DNA of 36,138 nt from Bacteroidetes bacterium B1(2017) (GTDB taxonomy: Bacteria; Bacteroidota; Bacteroidia; UKL13-3): positions 1 through 36,138 of the forward strand of contig NKJG01000018.1 of assembly GCA_002256395.1 (NCBI GenBank), in the 5' to 3' direction. Below, piece after piece: positions 9,955 to 17,184 of the stretch. A program made the translations under genes and the position numbers. The notes under the pieces were generated by a model. The model was not told the DNA's origin, searched no databases, and saw nothing but the letters and a program-made list of their open reading frames with translations. Each line of letters starts with the position of its first letter. Within the stretch, counting starts at the first letter, position 1.

Positions 9955-10601
9955 AGTTGTTTTAATTGAAATTCTATTTCCAGTGCCAATGCTTCCATTT
10001 CTAAAATGGATTCAGGATTATGGGGCTTTAGATGGGCTTGCATAAAGTCCAAAATATGTTTATTGGCATCCTGAATAAGTCGGTAATTGATATTGTCCAG
10101 GATAAAATCTCCCTTGTGAATTTGCAGGTTATAATCTGCTCCATGGGTATAGACCGTTATATGAAAATCGGCAAAGCGATAGGTCACATCAAAGTCATCC
10201 TCGCTAGGGTCAAAATACTCTATGTACCATTGGCCAGGTAAATCTAAAATCAGTTGTCCATCACCCAAGGCATGAGCCAAGGTGCTCTCAATCCACTTTC
10301 TGTCGCCTTCAATTGTAACTGGAAACTCCCGAGACGTTGAAAGTTTCTCTGTGCCACATACCTTTTCAGGATGCATCGAAAACCAGGTGTTAAAGGTGCA
10401 TTGCTCGGTAAATGAAAGAGGTTCGGTTGGAAACTCCCTGTCTCTTAAATACACGGTCACCATGGCCTTTTCATCCCGATCGGGAGGAAAAACACCTGAG
10501 CGCATCAAAGCCGCGTGCTGAGCTTTTGGGTCAACTTTTGATAGAATATCCCTAAGCATAAACACGCGTGCGCGCTGGTATTTGGGCTCGAGCTTATCCA
10601 T
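9951..10601 (-). CDS. Unknown protein in DNA-processing module, shared C-terminal tail
   Basis: The 216-residue soluble protein has no family I recognise. It has an N-terminal basic helical part, a middle part with many aromatic residues and beta-prone segments (GQWYIEYFDPSEDDFDVTYR) and a C-terminal peptide SILEMEALALEIEFQLKQL. That peptide is close to the C-terminus of the helicase encoded immediately downstream. The gene is tied to its neighbours by overlaps: its ATG shares a base with the preceding stop (TAATG) and its stop overlaps the helicase start (ATGA). Position and shared tail suggest that it works with the helicase, methyltransferase or RadC-like protein. That is inference. Confidence 0.6.
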   Translation of the reverse strand: MDKLEPKYQRARVFMLRDILSKVDPKAQHAALMRSGVFPPDRDEKAMVTVYLRDREFPTEPLSFTEQCTFNTWFSMHPEKVCGTEKLSTSREFPVTIEGDRKWIESTLAHALGDGQLILDLPGQWYIEYFDPSEDDFDVTYRFADFHITVYTHGADYNLQIHKGDFILDNINYRLIQDANKHILDFMQAHLKPHNPESILEMEALALEIEFQLKQL

Positions 10602-11359
10602 TAAATCATGTCTAAATCCGATTCAATCATGGGAATAATAGCAGCTGGAACCAGTTGCGATTTTAGCACGCGGTCAATCACCATTTTTTCTACCTGTCCG
10701 TATCCATTACCAGAGTGCATCATCTGATGCAAATTGGGTGAGTTAACCGCAGTCACTTTTTTTAGCTGAAGCAAAATTTCATGGCGTAATTCATCCACTA
10801 AAGTATCAGGCTCATCTTGCACGCCGCGAAGGGAACTTTCTTGCTTTTCGGCAAACGAGTAATAACCCGATTGAGTAATCACAAGGTGGTCTAATAGGGC
10901 AATATCAAAGAGCTTAAGGGCTTCTTTGATTCTGCGTGTAAGAGTGCGGTCTGCCTCGGATGGATGCAGGTTTCCGCTGGGATGGTTATGAGAAATGACC
11001 ACTGATTTAGCCAATGTTTTTAGTGCCACTGCTGCCACAATTTCTACATCCACCAAGGTGGCATTTATTGCTCCAGTAGAGTGGTGATAATAGCCAATGA
11101 TTTTATTGGCTTGGTTTACATATAGAGCTATAAAATGCTCTTGCACTTCAATGCCCGATAGGATGCGGTCTTTGATAAATTGGTACACATCAAACGAGCT
11201 AGTGATCTGTCCAAAGAAATACGCATCTTGATTAAAAGTCACCTCAATTTCGCGCACTTTAAACTGGGCATCTAGCTCATCAATTTTTGCTTGCAGGTCG
11301 CTAAAATCATTTTTATCAAAGACCATTTGAGGCCTTGTTGTATTAACAGGATATTTCAT
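10601..11359 (-). CDS. RadC-like JAB/MPN domain protein
   Basis: The 252-residue protein has a RadC-type metallopeptidase-like domain. The zinc-site motif HNHPSG is at 124-129, followed by PSEAD with D137, giving the HxHPSGxxxPSxxD signature. RadC-like JAB proteins are very common on Bacteroidota plasmids, ICEs and prophages. Their exact role is unsettled, and the old DNA-repair link is weak. It lacks the N-terminal helix-hairpin-helix part of full RadC and instead has about 60 residues of unrelated N-terminal sequence. The stop (TAA) overlaps the next ATG by one base, which supports co-translation. Confidence 0.8.
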   Translation of the reverse strand: MKYPVNTTRPQMVFDKNDFSDLQAKIDELDAQFKVREIEVTFNQDAYFFGQITSSFDVYQFIKDRILSGIEVQEHFIALYVNQANKIIGYYHHSTGAINATLVDVEIVAAVALKTLAKSVVISHNHPSGNLHPSEADRTLTRRIKEALKLFDIALLDHLVITQSGYYSFAEKQESSLRGVQDEPDTLVDELRHEILLQLKKVTAVNSPNLHQMMHSGNGYGQVEKMVIDRVLKSQLVPAAIIPMIESDLDMI

Positions 11360-11361
11360 GG

Positions 11362-12120
11362 TTATTTTCTTTTTAGAATGATAATATCAGTGGGCACAGA
11401 GGTGGACTTAAACACAGGTGGAAGGCGGTAAGCATCCACTAAATCACATAGCTTTTCAAGCTCTGCTTTTTCTGCCTGATACGAGATGCCATTGCGCATA
11501 AAATTGGATCCAGTGATATACACCAATAGCCCGCCAGAGCGAAGCAATTGAAGCCCTTGATACATAAAGAACAATTCCATTTGATGCATCTTGGGTTTAG
11601 TAAAATAGCTGGAGTATTTGTTCTTGTACTTGCCATAAGGTGGGTTTCCAATCACTAGCGAAAAGGGATAACCAGTAAGCCAAGAAACTTTTCCTTTCAA
11701 TCGAGTACTAAAGCGAGGCGGTTCTAAAAAGGCCGATTCAAAATAGCCCTCATACAGGGTTGCCTCTGGGTAGAGGATTTGTGCAATTCGCTTAGCAATC
11801 GGATTAATTTCAAAGCCTGTGCATTTACTTTTATCTGGCGCATAGGCAAGCATCTTGCCGTTTCCCATGGCTGGTTCTAGCACCGTTCCTGAGGGCTTGA
11901 ACCCATAGCGGTAAGCTAGTTTCCACATCAGCTCGCAGATATACTCAGGCGTATAAAACTCATACAATACTCCTTCACCTGTTGCACCCTTTGAGCCTTG
12001 TCCGCCCGATCCTTCATACTGGGCAATAAGAGTTTTATCTGCCTGCGTGTAGGACTTACCAGCCTTGTCTTTTTCAAGGATAAGGCTCTCAATTTGCTGA
12101 TTTAATTTAAGGGTATTCAA
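11362..12120 (-). CDS. N6-adenine-type DNA methyltransferase
   Basis: The 252-residue SAM-dependent methyltransferase has motif I LEPAMGNG (81-88) and the catalytic NPPY motif (159-162), which marks amino-methyltransferases acting on adenine in DNA. The YEFYTPEYICELMWKL segment before motif I is typical of type I-like and N12-class enzymes. The frame opens at a TTG (12120). The next ATG is at residue 65, inside the domain, and an in-frame stop lies just upstream, so TTG is the best start. No restriction endonuclease partner is encoded nearby. With the SNF2 helicase it forms a split version of the methylase-helicase pair seen in N12-class/DarB proteins, probably protecting element DNA. Confidence 0.8.
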   Translation of the reverse strand: MNTLKLNQQIESLILEKDKAGKSYTQADKTLIAQYEGSGGQGSKGATGEGVLYEFYTPEYICELMWKLAYRYGFKPSGTVLEPAMGNGKMLAYAPDKSKCTGFEINPIAKRIAQILYPEATLYEGYFESAFLEPPRFSTRLKGKVSWLTGYPFSLVIGNPPYGKYKNKYSSYFTKPKMHQMELFFMYQGLQLLRSGGLLVYITGSNFMRNGISYQAEKAELEKLCDLVDAYRLPPVFKSTSVPTDIIILKRK

Positions 12121-12123
12121 AAC

Positions 12124-12732
12124 TTATTTATCTTGAATGTCGATGGCTTGCTGATAAAAAATACTAGAGTAGGGACTGGATAATTGAGCGCGTTGTTGAA
12201 GCTTGCGAGGGGAAAATACCCAAAGCCAAGGATGAGCTCGCTCTCCTTTAAACACGGCTTGAACTAAGGTGTCGGACAGACGAACACGTACCTTTTGTGA
12301 ATCGCCCACAGCAATGCCTTCTAGCTCAAGCCATGGGTCGCAATAATGAAATATGCGAACAGGAATAGTATCAAATAATACACTATCGCGCAGTATTGTG
12401 ACAATACTTTTTTGAGTGCTTATGCCAATGGTAGATAATTGCTTTACACGCGAAGGTTGAATGCCTAGCGCCTTAATTTCTGAAAGCCTTTTAGGAAACA
12501 AACTTTTGATTTCAGATAGGCGAAGTGTGAGCACATCACTTTGAGTGGTGAGCTTACCGTTTTCAGATTTAAGATAGGTAATAGTTCCACCCAAAGACTC
12601 TAAGGTTTGCGCCATACGTGCTTTTTCAGCTCTAAGGTGTTTATTGCTTTTCCAATATATCCATAGGGCCAGGATAAGAATGCCCATGGCTAGTATTCTT
12701 AGCAGGTTTAATTGATTGAGTATGTTTTTCAT
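12124..12732 (-). CDS. Membrane-anchored coiled-coil protein, prophage DUF6549-like (possible spanin role)
   Basis: The 202-residue protein has an N-terminal transmembrane helix (residues about 9-27), a coiled-coil stretch (about 28-75) and a C-terminal beta-rich domain with DPWLELEGIAVGD and VRVRLSDTLVQ. This layout, one inner-membrane anchor, a periplasmic coil and a DSW/DPWxxxEG-type domain, is what I recall from DUF6549-like proteins of Bacteroides prophages, often found near holins and endolysins. The assignment is from memory. The gene overlaps the preceding holin-like gene by about 92 nt in another frame, an arrangement seen in phage lysis cassettes. A spanin-like role is possible but unproven. 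Confidence 0.55.
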   Translation of the reverse strand: MKNILNQLNLLRILAMGILILALWIYWKSNKHLRAEKARMAQTLESLGGTITYLKSENGKLTTQSDVLTLRLSEIKSLFPKRLSEIKALGIQPSRVKQLSTIGISTQKSIVTILRDSVLFDTIPVRIFHYCDPWLELEGIAVGDSQKVRVRLSDTLVQAVFKGERAHPWLWVFSPRKLQQRAQLSSPYSSIFYQQAIDIQDK

Positions 12733-12910
12733 TTTCGGAATTGGTTGGACGAGTTGTTTGAGACCAGATATACGTAGATAAAACAGTCATGATACCAGCA
12801 ATGCCAGCCGTAGCCACTGCCTCCATTTTTAAGAAAATGGATAGCAGTGTAACCACAGCCAGAAACAGAGCGGCAGCAAGCGTAAGTCTATAGCGAGTAT
12901 GGGTTGTCAT
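12641..12910 (-). CDS. Small two-helix membrane protein, holin candidate
   Basis: The start is the ATG at 12910 (MTTHTRYR), 5 nt after the preceding stop; a longer frame would need a TTG inside the upstream gene. The 89-residue product has two transmembrane helices (about 8-26 and 32-48) separated by a short turn, then a hydrophilic charged tail of about 40 residues. Size and topology fit class II holins. The position just before a DUF6549-like protein and in the same operon as a glucosaminidase supports a lysis function, but any small membrane protein would look similar. Confidence 0.5.
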   Translation of the reverse strand: MTTHTRYRLTLAAALFLAVVTLLSIFLKMEAVATAGIAGIMTVLSTYIWSQTTRPTNSENEKHTQSIKPAKNTSHGHSYPGPMDILEKQ

Positions 12911-12915
12911 GGGTA

Positions 12916-13206
12916 TTAGATAATGTCGTTTGGATTTCTTTCTTTCCAACTACCATCTTTAAATTCTTGAAGCGTGGGACAGCTATAACTCATGCTTGGG
13001 CCTATGCGCATATCCCCATCGTTTTCAAATTTGCTTCGGTCTTTTAACCAATACATGTAAAGGCCTTCAATTTTTAAGCATTCAAATTGACCTGGATCCG
13101 TTGGGAAAAAGATGACGGGAGATGTAAATGATTTCACTCCACCAATGCTTTGGTCGGATGTAACATCCACCGCTCCTTCTACTTGTTTAGCTGAAATTGT
13201 TTCCAT
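12916..13206 (-). CDS. Small fibre/structural protein with phage tail-fibre-like motif
   Basis: The 96-residue product starts at the ATG at 13206 (METISAKQVEG). The segment VDVTSDQSIGGVKSFTSPV resembles the recurrent V-T-x-D-Q-x-I-x-G-x-K-x-F motif of phage fibre proteins. The rest (YWLKDRSKFENDGDMRIG) looks like a small beta domain. It sits 11 nt after the larger fibre gene and probably encodes an accessory or distal fibre subunit, or a separated C-terminal piece of it. Confidence 0.55.
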   Translation of the reverse strand: METISAKQVEGAVDVTSDQSIGGVKSFTSPVIFFPTDPGQFECLKIEGLYMYWLKDRSKFENDGDMRIGPSMSYSCPTLQEFKDGSWKERNPNDII

Positions 13207-13217
13207 CAAAACCTGTC

Positions 13218-14135
13218 TTAGTAATGATAGGTGATAAGAATATCGTCGGTGGCATCAATCACGTATGGCACTCTAAACGTCACAGTGTTACCACCTGCAA
13301 GTGCGGTAACTGTTTTTGCGCGAAGACCGTTCACAAATACCATAGTCACAAAACCTGTTTTGATGTTATGACCCAAGGTGACAGAAATATCCGTATTGAT
13401 TGGGCTGTTAAGACCAGTGAAAGCTTCAGTAGCTTGCACAAACGCATCTTCTTTTCCGTTTGCAGTTGTTTGAGCTGCCGCTGCTGCGGTGGCCGCATTA
13501 TTGGCTGTAGTTTGGGCAGTAGCCGCTGCGGTATTGGCATTGTTTGCCGAGGTTTGCGCTGCACCTGCCGCAGTGTTGGCGGTATTGGCCGTTGTTTGAG
13601 CGGTAGCTGCATTGGCTAGAGCTGAACTGGCATTTGCTTTTACTGCATCTAAATCAATATTGGCAGCAATAGTAATCTTATCCAATTTACCTTTATACAA
13701 TCCGCTAAATGCATAAGTATCGGCATTGCTTTCATATGAAGATTTAACAGCGGCTGCACTTAAGGCATTGGTGAATAAATCTTCATCGGCAATTTTCTTG
13801 AAGGTAGAAGTAGCGCCTGTGCCGGTTGTTACAGCTGTAACAATATACAATGCCCATTTGGTATCGCCATCATCGTTTACAAACACGCGGTCGGTAACTT
13901 TCAAACCTGTTAAGGCTGTTTTACCTGCATTGTCGGCTACATTAAAGGCATTCTTTGCTCCCAACACCAAGGTGTCTACCTCTGTTTTAGAGTACAAATT
14001 CAGATTGGTGCGAGCCGTTGTGGCATTCACATCCGATAGGTTGTTGGCCTTTTTTACCACATCGGCATCTAAGGCTTTTAGTGCCAGTGTTTCTGTTAAC
14101 TGGTCAACTTGTTTAATTTTTAATAATTCACTCAT
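13218..14135 (-). CDS. Fibre/spike-like protein with 14-residue repeat coiled coil
   Basis: The 305-residue protein has phage-fibre hallmarks: KANNLSDVNATTARTNLNL (about 29-47) and YSKTEVDTL are recurrent in tail or head fibres. Residues about 165-228 form an Ala/Thr/Asn-rich coiled coil with an exact 14-residue (two-heptad) period; the AQT core recurs at 179, 193, 207 and 221. A C-terminal beta domain (about 240-305) reads GFVTMVFVNGLRAKT...VTFRVPYVIDATDDILITYHY, similar to head-fibre ends. The product is probably a trimeric host-recognition fibre. Genes before (139 aa) and after (96 aa) look like other spike components. Confidence 0.7.
   Translation of the reverse strand: MSELLKIKQVDQLTETLALKALDADVVKKANNLSDVNATTARTNLNLYSKTEVDTLVLGAKNAFNVADNAGKTALTGLKVTDRVFVNDDGDTKWALYIVTAVTTGTGATSTFKKIADEDLFTNALSAAAVKSSYESNADTYAFSGLYKGKLDKITIAANIDLDAVKANASSALANAATAQTTANTANTAAGAAQTSANNANTAAATAQTTANNAATAAAAAQTTANGKEDAFVQATEAFTGLNSPINTDISVTLGHNIKTGFVTMVFVNGLRAKTVTALAGGNTVTFRVPYVIDATDDILITYHY
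13452..13643 (-). repeat. 42-bp repeats encoding the fibre coiled coil
   Basis: The segment encodes residues about 165-228 of the fibre-like protein. Its 14-codon unit repeats about 3.4 times with a conserved A-Q-T-[TS]-A-N core. Length variation here would change fibre length without changing the frame. Confidence 0.75.
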
Positions 14136-14143
14136 GGTAGATA

Positions 14144-14563
14144 TTAATTATGATTAAGGGTTAAGTATTTTACATACACCACATCGGAGGGTTCAAGACT
14201 GAATCTTCCATGCCAATGCAACACACCTGCATCCACATGAAAGGCACTGTGCGAGCCATGGTCGAAAAGTGCTCCGTTAATGACTAAAAATAATCCTTCA
14301 GGATCGTTTACCTCTGCGCTAAAGGCAAAGTCCATCTGACCACTGGTACTAACAATCAAGTCGATTTTAGTCCACTCTGGTCGCCACACTAAAGAGCTAG
14401 AATTAGAGCTGCCACCATCCACTTCTTGCAGCGTGCTAATGCGGTAGCGTTCTTTACCAAAGCGTATTTCATCGTTTACTCTATCGCCAATCAGGCTCAA
14501 TAGGTCTTTGGTAGAAAAGGTCTTTTGGATTCGGGTGCGGATATTGGTGAGTTTAAAAAGCAT
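14144..14563 (-). CDS. Small beta-rich spike-like protein
   Basis: The 139-residue protein has a short charged N-terminal region (LTNIRTRIQKTFSTKDLLSLIGDRV) and then a beta-rich domain with many aromatic, Gly and His residues (FLVINGALFDHGSHSAFHVDAG) ending DVVYVKYLTLNHN. The terminal motif resembles the end of the larger fibre protein (DDILITYHY), so the two may share a fold. No family is recognised. Position between the glucosaminidase and the fibre gene suggests a virion vertex or receptor-binding component. The start lies 6 nt after the end of the frameshifted glucosaminidase extension. Confidence 0.5.
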   Translation of the reverse strand: MLFKLTNIRTRIQKTFSTKDLLSLIGDRVNDEIRFGKERYRISTLQEVDGGSSNSSSLVWRPEWTKIDLIVSTSGQMDFAFSAEVNDPEGLFLVINGALFDHGSHSAFHVDAGVLHWHGRFSLEPSDVVYVKYLTLNHN

Positions 14564-14569
14564 GTGGGT

Positions 14570-14665
14570 TTAATTAAAAAATCGTTTGTAGATAAATCTT
14601 CCTGTAAAAAACACAAGTAGCGCTCCCGCTAGGCCAAAGGATGATCGGGTAAGAAGACTTTTTTT
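14570..14665 (-). other. Probable frameshift site and alternative transmembrane C-terminus of the glucosaminidase
   Basis: On the minus strand GCT is followed by nine A and then GTC (14668-14654). The annotated frame ends at 14629. In the -1 frame, coding continues from the A-run as SLLTRSSFGLAGALLV and then FFTGRFIYKRFFN, stopping at 14570-14572. FGLAGALLVFF is a clear hydrophobic helix followed by positive charges. This frame has no start codon of its own because a TAA lies in the A-run context, and the extension exactly fills an otherwise empty gap before the next ATG at 14563. Transcriptional slippage, ribosomal frameshifting or a one-base indel could each explain it. Confidence 0.6.
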
Positions 14666-15117
14666 TTAGCTATGGACAGGATGTTTTCATAAATGGAGAT
14701 AATTCCATTCATATAAGACTTACGATCGTCTCCATTCTTTTCAGAGATATAGGCACTTTGCGAAATGCGCTGCGCATAGAGCTTGTAATCTGCTCCTGCG
14801 GCCTTGGCAGATTTATAGCTGGTAGCAATCAATCGGGCAAAATCATAAAAGCTATCTTGAGCCGATGGATATACTCGAAAGACTAAGTTATAAGTAGGGT
14901 TAGCTTTAACAGATGCGCCTTTCCAAAACTCATTGGTTTTACCAGCTGCGGTTATGCCAAAAAAGTTATGGTGCTTTTGGCTTAGAGTTGACGTTCCCCA
15001 AGCACTTTCAAAAGCTCCTTGCGAAAGAATAATGAGCGGGTCAATACCAAAGCGTTCACCTGCTTTTTTTGCAAGCTCATAGTAGCTTATCACATATTGT
15101 TCAGTTTTAGTGCTCAT
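14629..15117 (-). CDS. Glucosaminidase-type peptidoglycan hydrolase
   Basis: The 162-residue product has a glucosaminidase domain (FlgJ/LytD-like) covering most of its length. The SQGAFESAWGTSTLSQKHHN segment holds the likely catalytic glutamate E37, followed by NFFGITA. It cleaves the glycan backbone of peptidoglycan and could serve in virion entry or host lysis. The start is chosen at the ATG at 15117, which overlaps the preceding stop as ATGA; an ATG at 15156 would extend the frame into the upstream gene. Near its end is a run of nine A (AKKK codons). A shift to the -1 frame there replaces the last residues VFLPDHPLA with a 28-residue tail holding a transmembrane helix and ending at 14570. 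Confidence 0.85.
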   Translation of the reverse strand: MSTKTEQYVISYYELAKKAGERFGIDPLIILSQGAFESAWGTSTLSQKHHNFFGITAAGKTNEFWKGASVKANPTYNLVFRVYPSAQDSFYDFARLIATSYKSAKAAGADYKLYAQRISQSAYISEKNGDDRKSYMNGIISIYENILSIAKKKVFLPDHPLA

Positions 15118-16166
15118 GAATTTGTTAGAATAGTGGTGTATTTTTTCTCTACCCATCTAAGGGTATTATCAACGGTTCTAAACTGAGTAAACTCGCCCTT
15201 GGTGGTCTGTAAACTCATAATAGGTTCACCCAATAAAGTATTCGCATTTGCTAGGTTTATGGCCATTAGCTGCTCGTTTAAAATAGGTGCATTATATAGG
15301 GTTAGTAAAATGGAAGAGGGCAATCCTTTTAGCGTAAAAAAGTCTTGCGGTTTCATCCAACCTGTAAAGGGAGTGGTAGCTGGATAGGCATCGTACATGT
15401 TTTTGTAGAAGGGGAAAATATCTACATACTCACTTGAGCTCGATACCCAAAAGCTTATGCGCACTTTGTTCTTGTCTTTATATGCAGAGGGAGCTTTAAC
15501 GGCATTCACCACAAAGGCCACTTCAATGAATTTCACATTGTTCTTTTGGTCGTATTGCTGCCTGCCTGTTGCATAACCTAAAAACTCACCTGGCTTAGCA
15601 AGGCGAATGATGTTTTTATCTGAAAACTGCTCATAAATGGCTCCATGATTAGAGGCATCTGGAGTGGTTCTTAAGGTGACTTCTTTTTTAGCAACTACAA
15701 GACTGCTTGCCTTGGCATATTCCACAGCTGGCGCGCTTCCTTGTCCCGTTTGCTTTTTGGGATTTGAAGCCACAATAGATAAAAAAGTTTGATACTCTGA
15801 CGCGCTTAACTCGCTTTGTAAATCATCCAATAAATTATCGCCAAACAAGTTGGAATAATCCTTTGCCACCTGATCCAAATTGGTAATAGATTTTGCTGTT
15901 TCCAATACCACTGAAACCGAAGTAGTATCAAAGCTTTTAAACCATGAGATACCCGATGGGTTAATAGCAGAGCGAAGTCCAATAGCTTGCCGTGCCGATG
16001 GGCTATCATCTACCTGAGATTGGGTGGTAGATTTTTTATACTCCAGTAGCAGACGTTGAGCCAACTTATAGGTTACAAAGACTCCACCAATCACAAGGAT
16101 TCCATTGACAATCTTTGCGGGATTGAGGCCAATTTGTTGCTCTATGGTGGAAGGATTGGTAGGCAT
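15114..16166 (-). CDS. Membrane-anchored protein with SH3-like domain
   Basis: The 350-residue protein has one transmembrane helix near the N-terminus (residues about 18-36, IVNGILVIGGVFVTYKLAQ), a helical linker, and a segment VTLRTTPDASNHGAIYEQFS ... GEFLGYATGRQQY (about 168-205) that resembles bacterial SH3-like domains, which often bind cell wall. The remaining C-terminal part is of unknown fold and ends TLRWVEKKYTTILTNS. Its stop overlaps the glucosaminidase start (ATGA), which suggests a functional pair: a wall-binding membrane protein plus a wall-cutting enzyme. Confidence 0.6.
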   Translation of the reverse strand: MPTNPSTIEQQIGLNPAKIVNGILVIGGVFVTYKLAQRLLLEYKKSTTQSQVDDSPSARQAIGLRSAINPSGISWFKSFDTTSVSVVLETAKSITNLDQVAKDYSNLFGDNLLDDLQSELSASEYQTFLSIVASNPKKQTGQGSAPAVEYAKASSLVVAKKEVTLRTTPDASNHGAIYEQFSDKNIIRLAKPGEFLGYATGRQQYDQKNNVKFIEVAFVVNAVKAPSAYKDKNKVRISFWVSSSSEYVDIFPFYKNMYDAYPATTPFTGWMKPQDFFTLKGLPSSILLTLYNAPILNEQLMAINLANANTLLGEPIMSLQTTKGEFTQFRTVDNTLRWVEKKYTTILTNS

Positions 16167-16174
16167 AAAAGGAG

Positions 16175-16375
16175 TTATTTAACTGTAAGGTATGCGCGGA
16201 TTTTTAGGCGCGTATCAAAGGATTCGAGCTTTTTAATCATTAAATGAAGCTCGGTGGCATTAAATTCATCCGCTATCTTTTGAAGCGATTCTGTAATAAT
16301 GCGTGCATCCACATTATCTGCTGCGCATATCTGAATTGTTGTTGGCCTAGGTTTAGGTTTGCTAAAAATTGACAT
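16175..16375 (-). CDS. Small unknown protein
   Basis: The start is at the ATG at 16375 (MSIFSKPKPRPTTIQ), 4 nt after the upstream stop; the longer open frame begins inside the previous gene. The 66-residue product is mostly soluble and helical (ITESLQKIADEFNATELHLMIKKLESF) and recognises no family. It is kept because spacing to both neighbours is tight (4 and 8 nt). Confidence 0.55.
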   Translation of the reverse strand: MSIFSKPKPRPTTIQICAADNVDARIITESLQKIADEFNATELHLMIKKLESFDTRLKIRAYLTVK

Positions 16376-16379
16376 ACAA

Positions 16380-17183
16380 TTAGTGTTGCGTATTTTTTTC
16401 TGTTTCTGAATTTTGAGTAATAAGGTCAAGGATAGTTTTAAGCACGGCTTTGTCTTTTTCAATCTCGCTTAGGAGTAAATACATTGTTCCTAATTCTTGA
16501 TTGGAGAGGCCTTGGCAGAAAGATTGGATCATCTCTAAAATGGCTTCGCGTTGAGTGGGGTCTTTTTCTTTACCTGCATCAATTTGCGAGGGGCTTTCTT
16601 CGGTTCCTGATAAAAAGTTAATGGCATTTCCAACGGGTGTTCCTGTAAAGAATTTTGCTAGTCCTGGTAAGGCCATTCCAATTACAGAGGAGTAATATTC
16701 TATTTGCTTTTTGGCATCCAAACTGGCTTGCATATCCAACACTTGGTATTGCAGCTCTTCGTTCATAGCAGTTGCTTTTGTCAGCTCTGCGCTTAATCTT
16801 TCCAGCTCTTTGCTGCGCTCCATTTCAGAGAATTTGCGCTGAACCAAATCGTTTACTTCTGCTTCACCAAGGCCTGCATAGCCCGATAGGGATTTAGGAA
16901 TATCTTCTAAGGAGTCATTCAACTCATACACCTTTGACCAAATAAGCACATTGTCCTGGGAGGTTTTAAACTCCACTTTTACCTTGTCAGGATTTTCGGC
17001 TTGATAATAACTCAATATTAGGCTGGAGTAGTTGGCAATGGCAGCATTTTCAATGCTGTTTAGCTTTTTGCCATTGCGAGAAAACAAGGCATTAAACACC
17101 ACATTGGTATACCCTTGCTTTTCAAAGGTTTTTTCCATCCTTTTTCCCGTCTGGGAAACGTTATATATTTTTGGTTTGCTCAC
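16380..17183 (-). CDS. Coiled-coil protein with hydrophobic segment
   Basis: The 267-residue protein has an N-terminal alpha/beta part, a coiled coil (about 118-165, including SEMERSKELERLSAELTKAT), then a moderately hydrophobic stretch (SSVIGMALPGLAKFFTG, about 170-190), and a charged helical C-terminus. The frame opens with GTG one base after the preceding stop (TGA A GTG); an ATG at 17138 would remove 15 residues. It may be a structural or scaffold-like protein, but no family is recognised. Confidence 0.55.
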   Translation of the reverse strand: MSKPKIYNVSQTGKRMEKTFEKQGYTNVVFNALFSRNGKKLNSIENAAIANYSSLILSYYQAENPDKVKVEFKTSQDNVLIWSKVYELNDSLEDIPKSLSGYAGLGEAEVNDLVQRKFSEMERSKELERLSAELTKATAMNEELQYQVLDMQASLDAKKQIEYYSSVIGMALPGLAKFFTGTPVGNAINFLSGTEESPSQIDAGKEKDPTQREAILEMIQSFCQGLSNQELGTMYLLLSEIEKDKAVLKTILDLITQNSETEKNTQH

Positions 17184-17184
17184 T

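Noticed and set aside
12120..12732. Read-through fusion of the 202-aa membrane protein with the methyltransferase
   Set aside because: Both are in the same frame with one TAA between them, but the domains are unrelated and the other genes in this operon are separate in the same way.
13197..13619. Cys/Arg-rich plus-strand open frame
   Set aside because: It is the antisense of the Ala/Thr-rich fibre coiled coil; its odd composition follows from the repeats and it breaks the one-strand operon.
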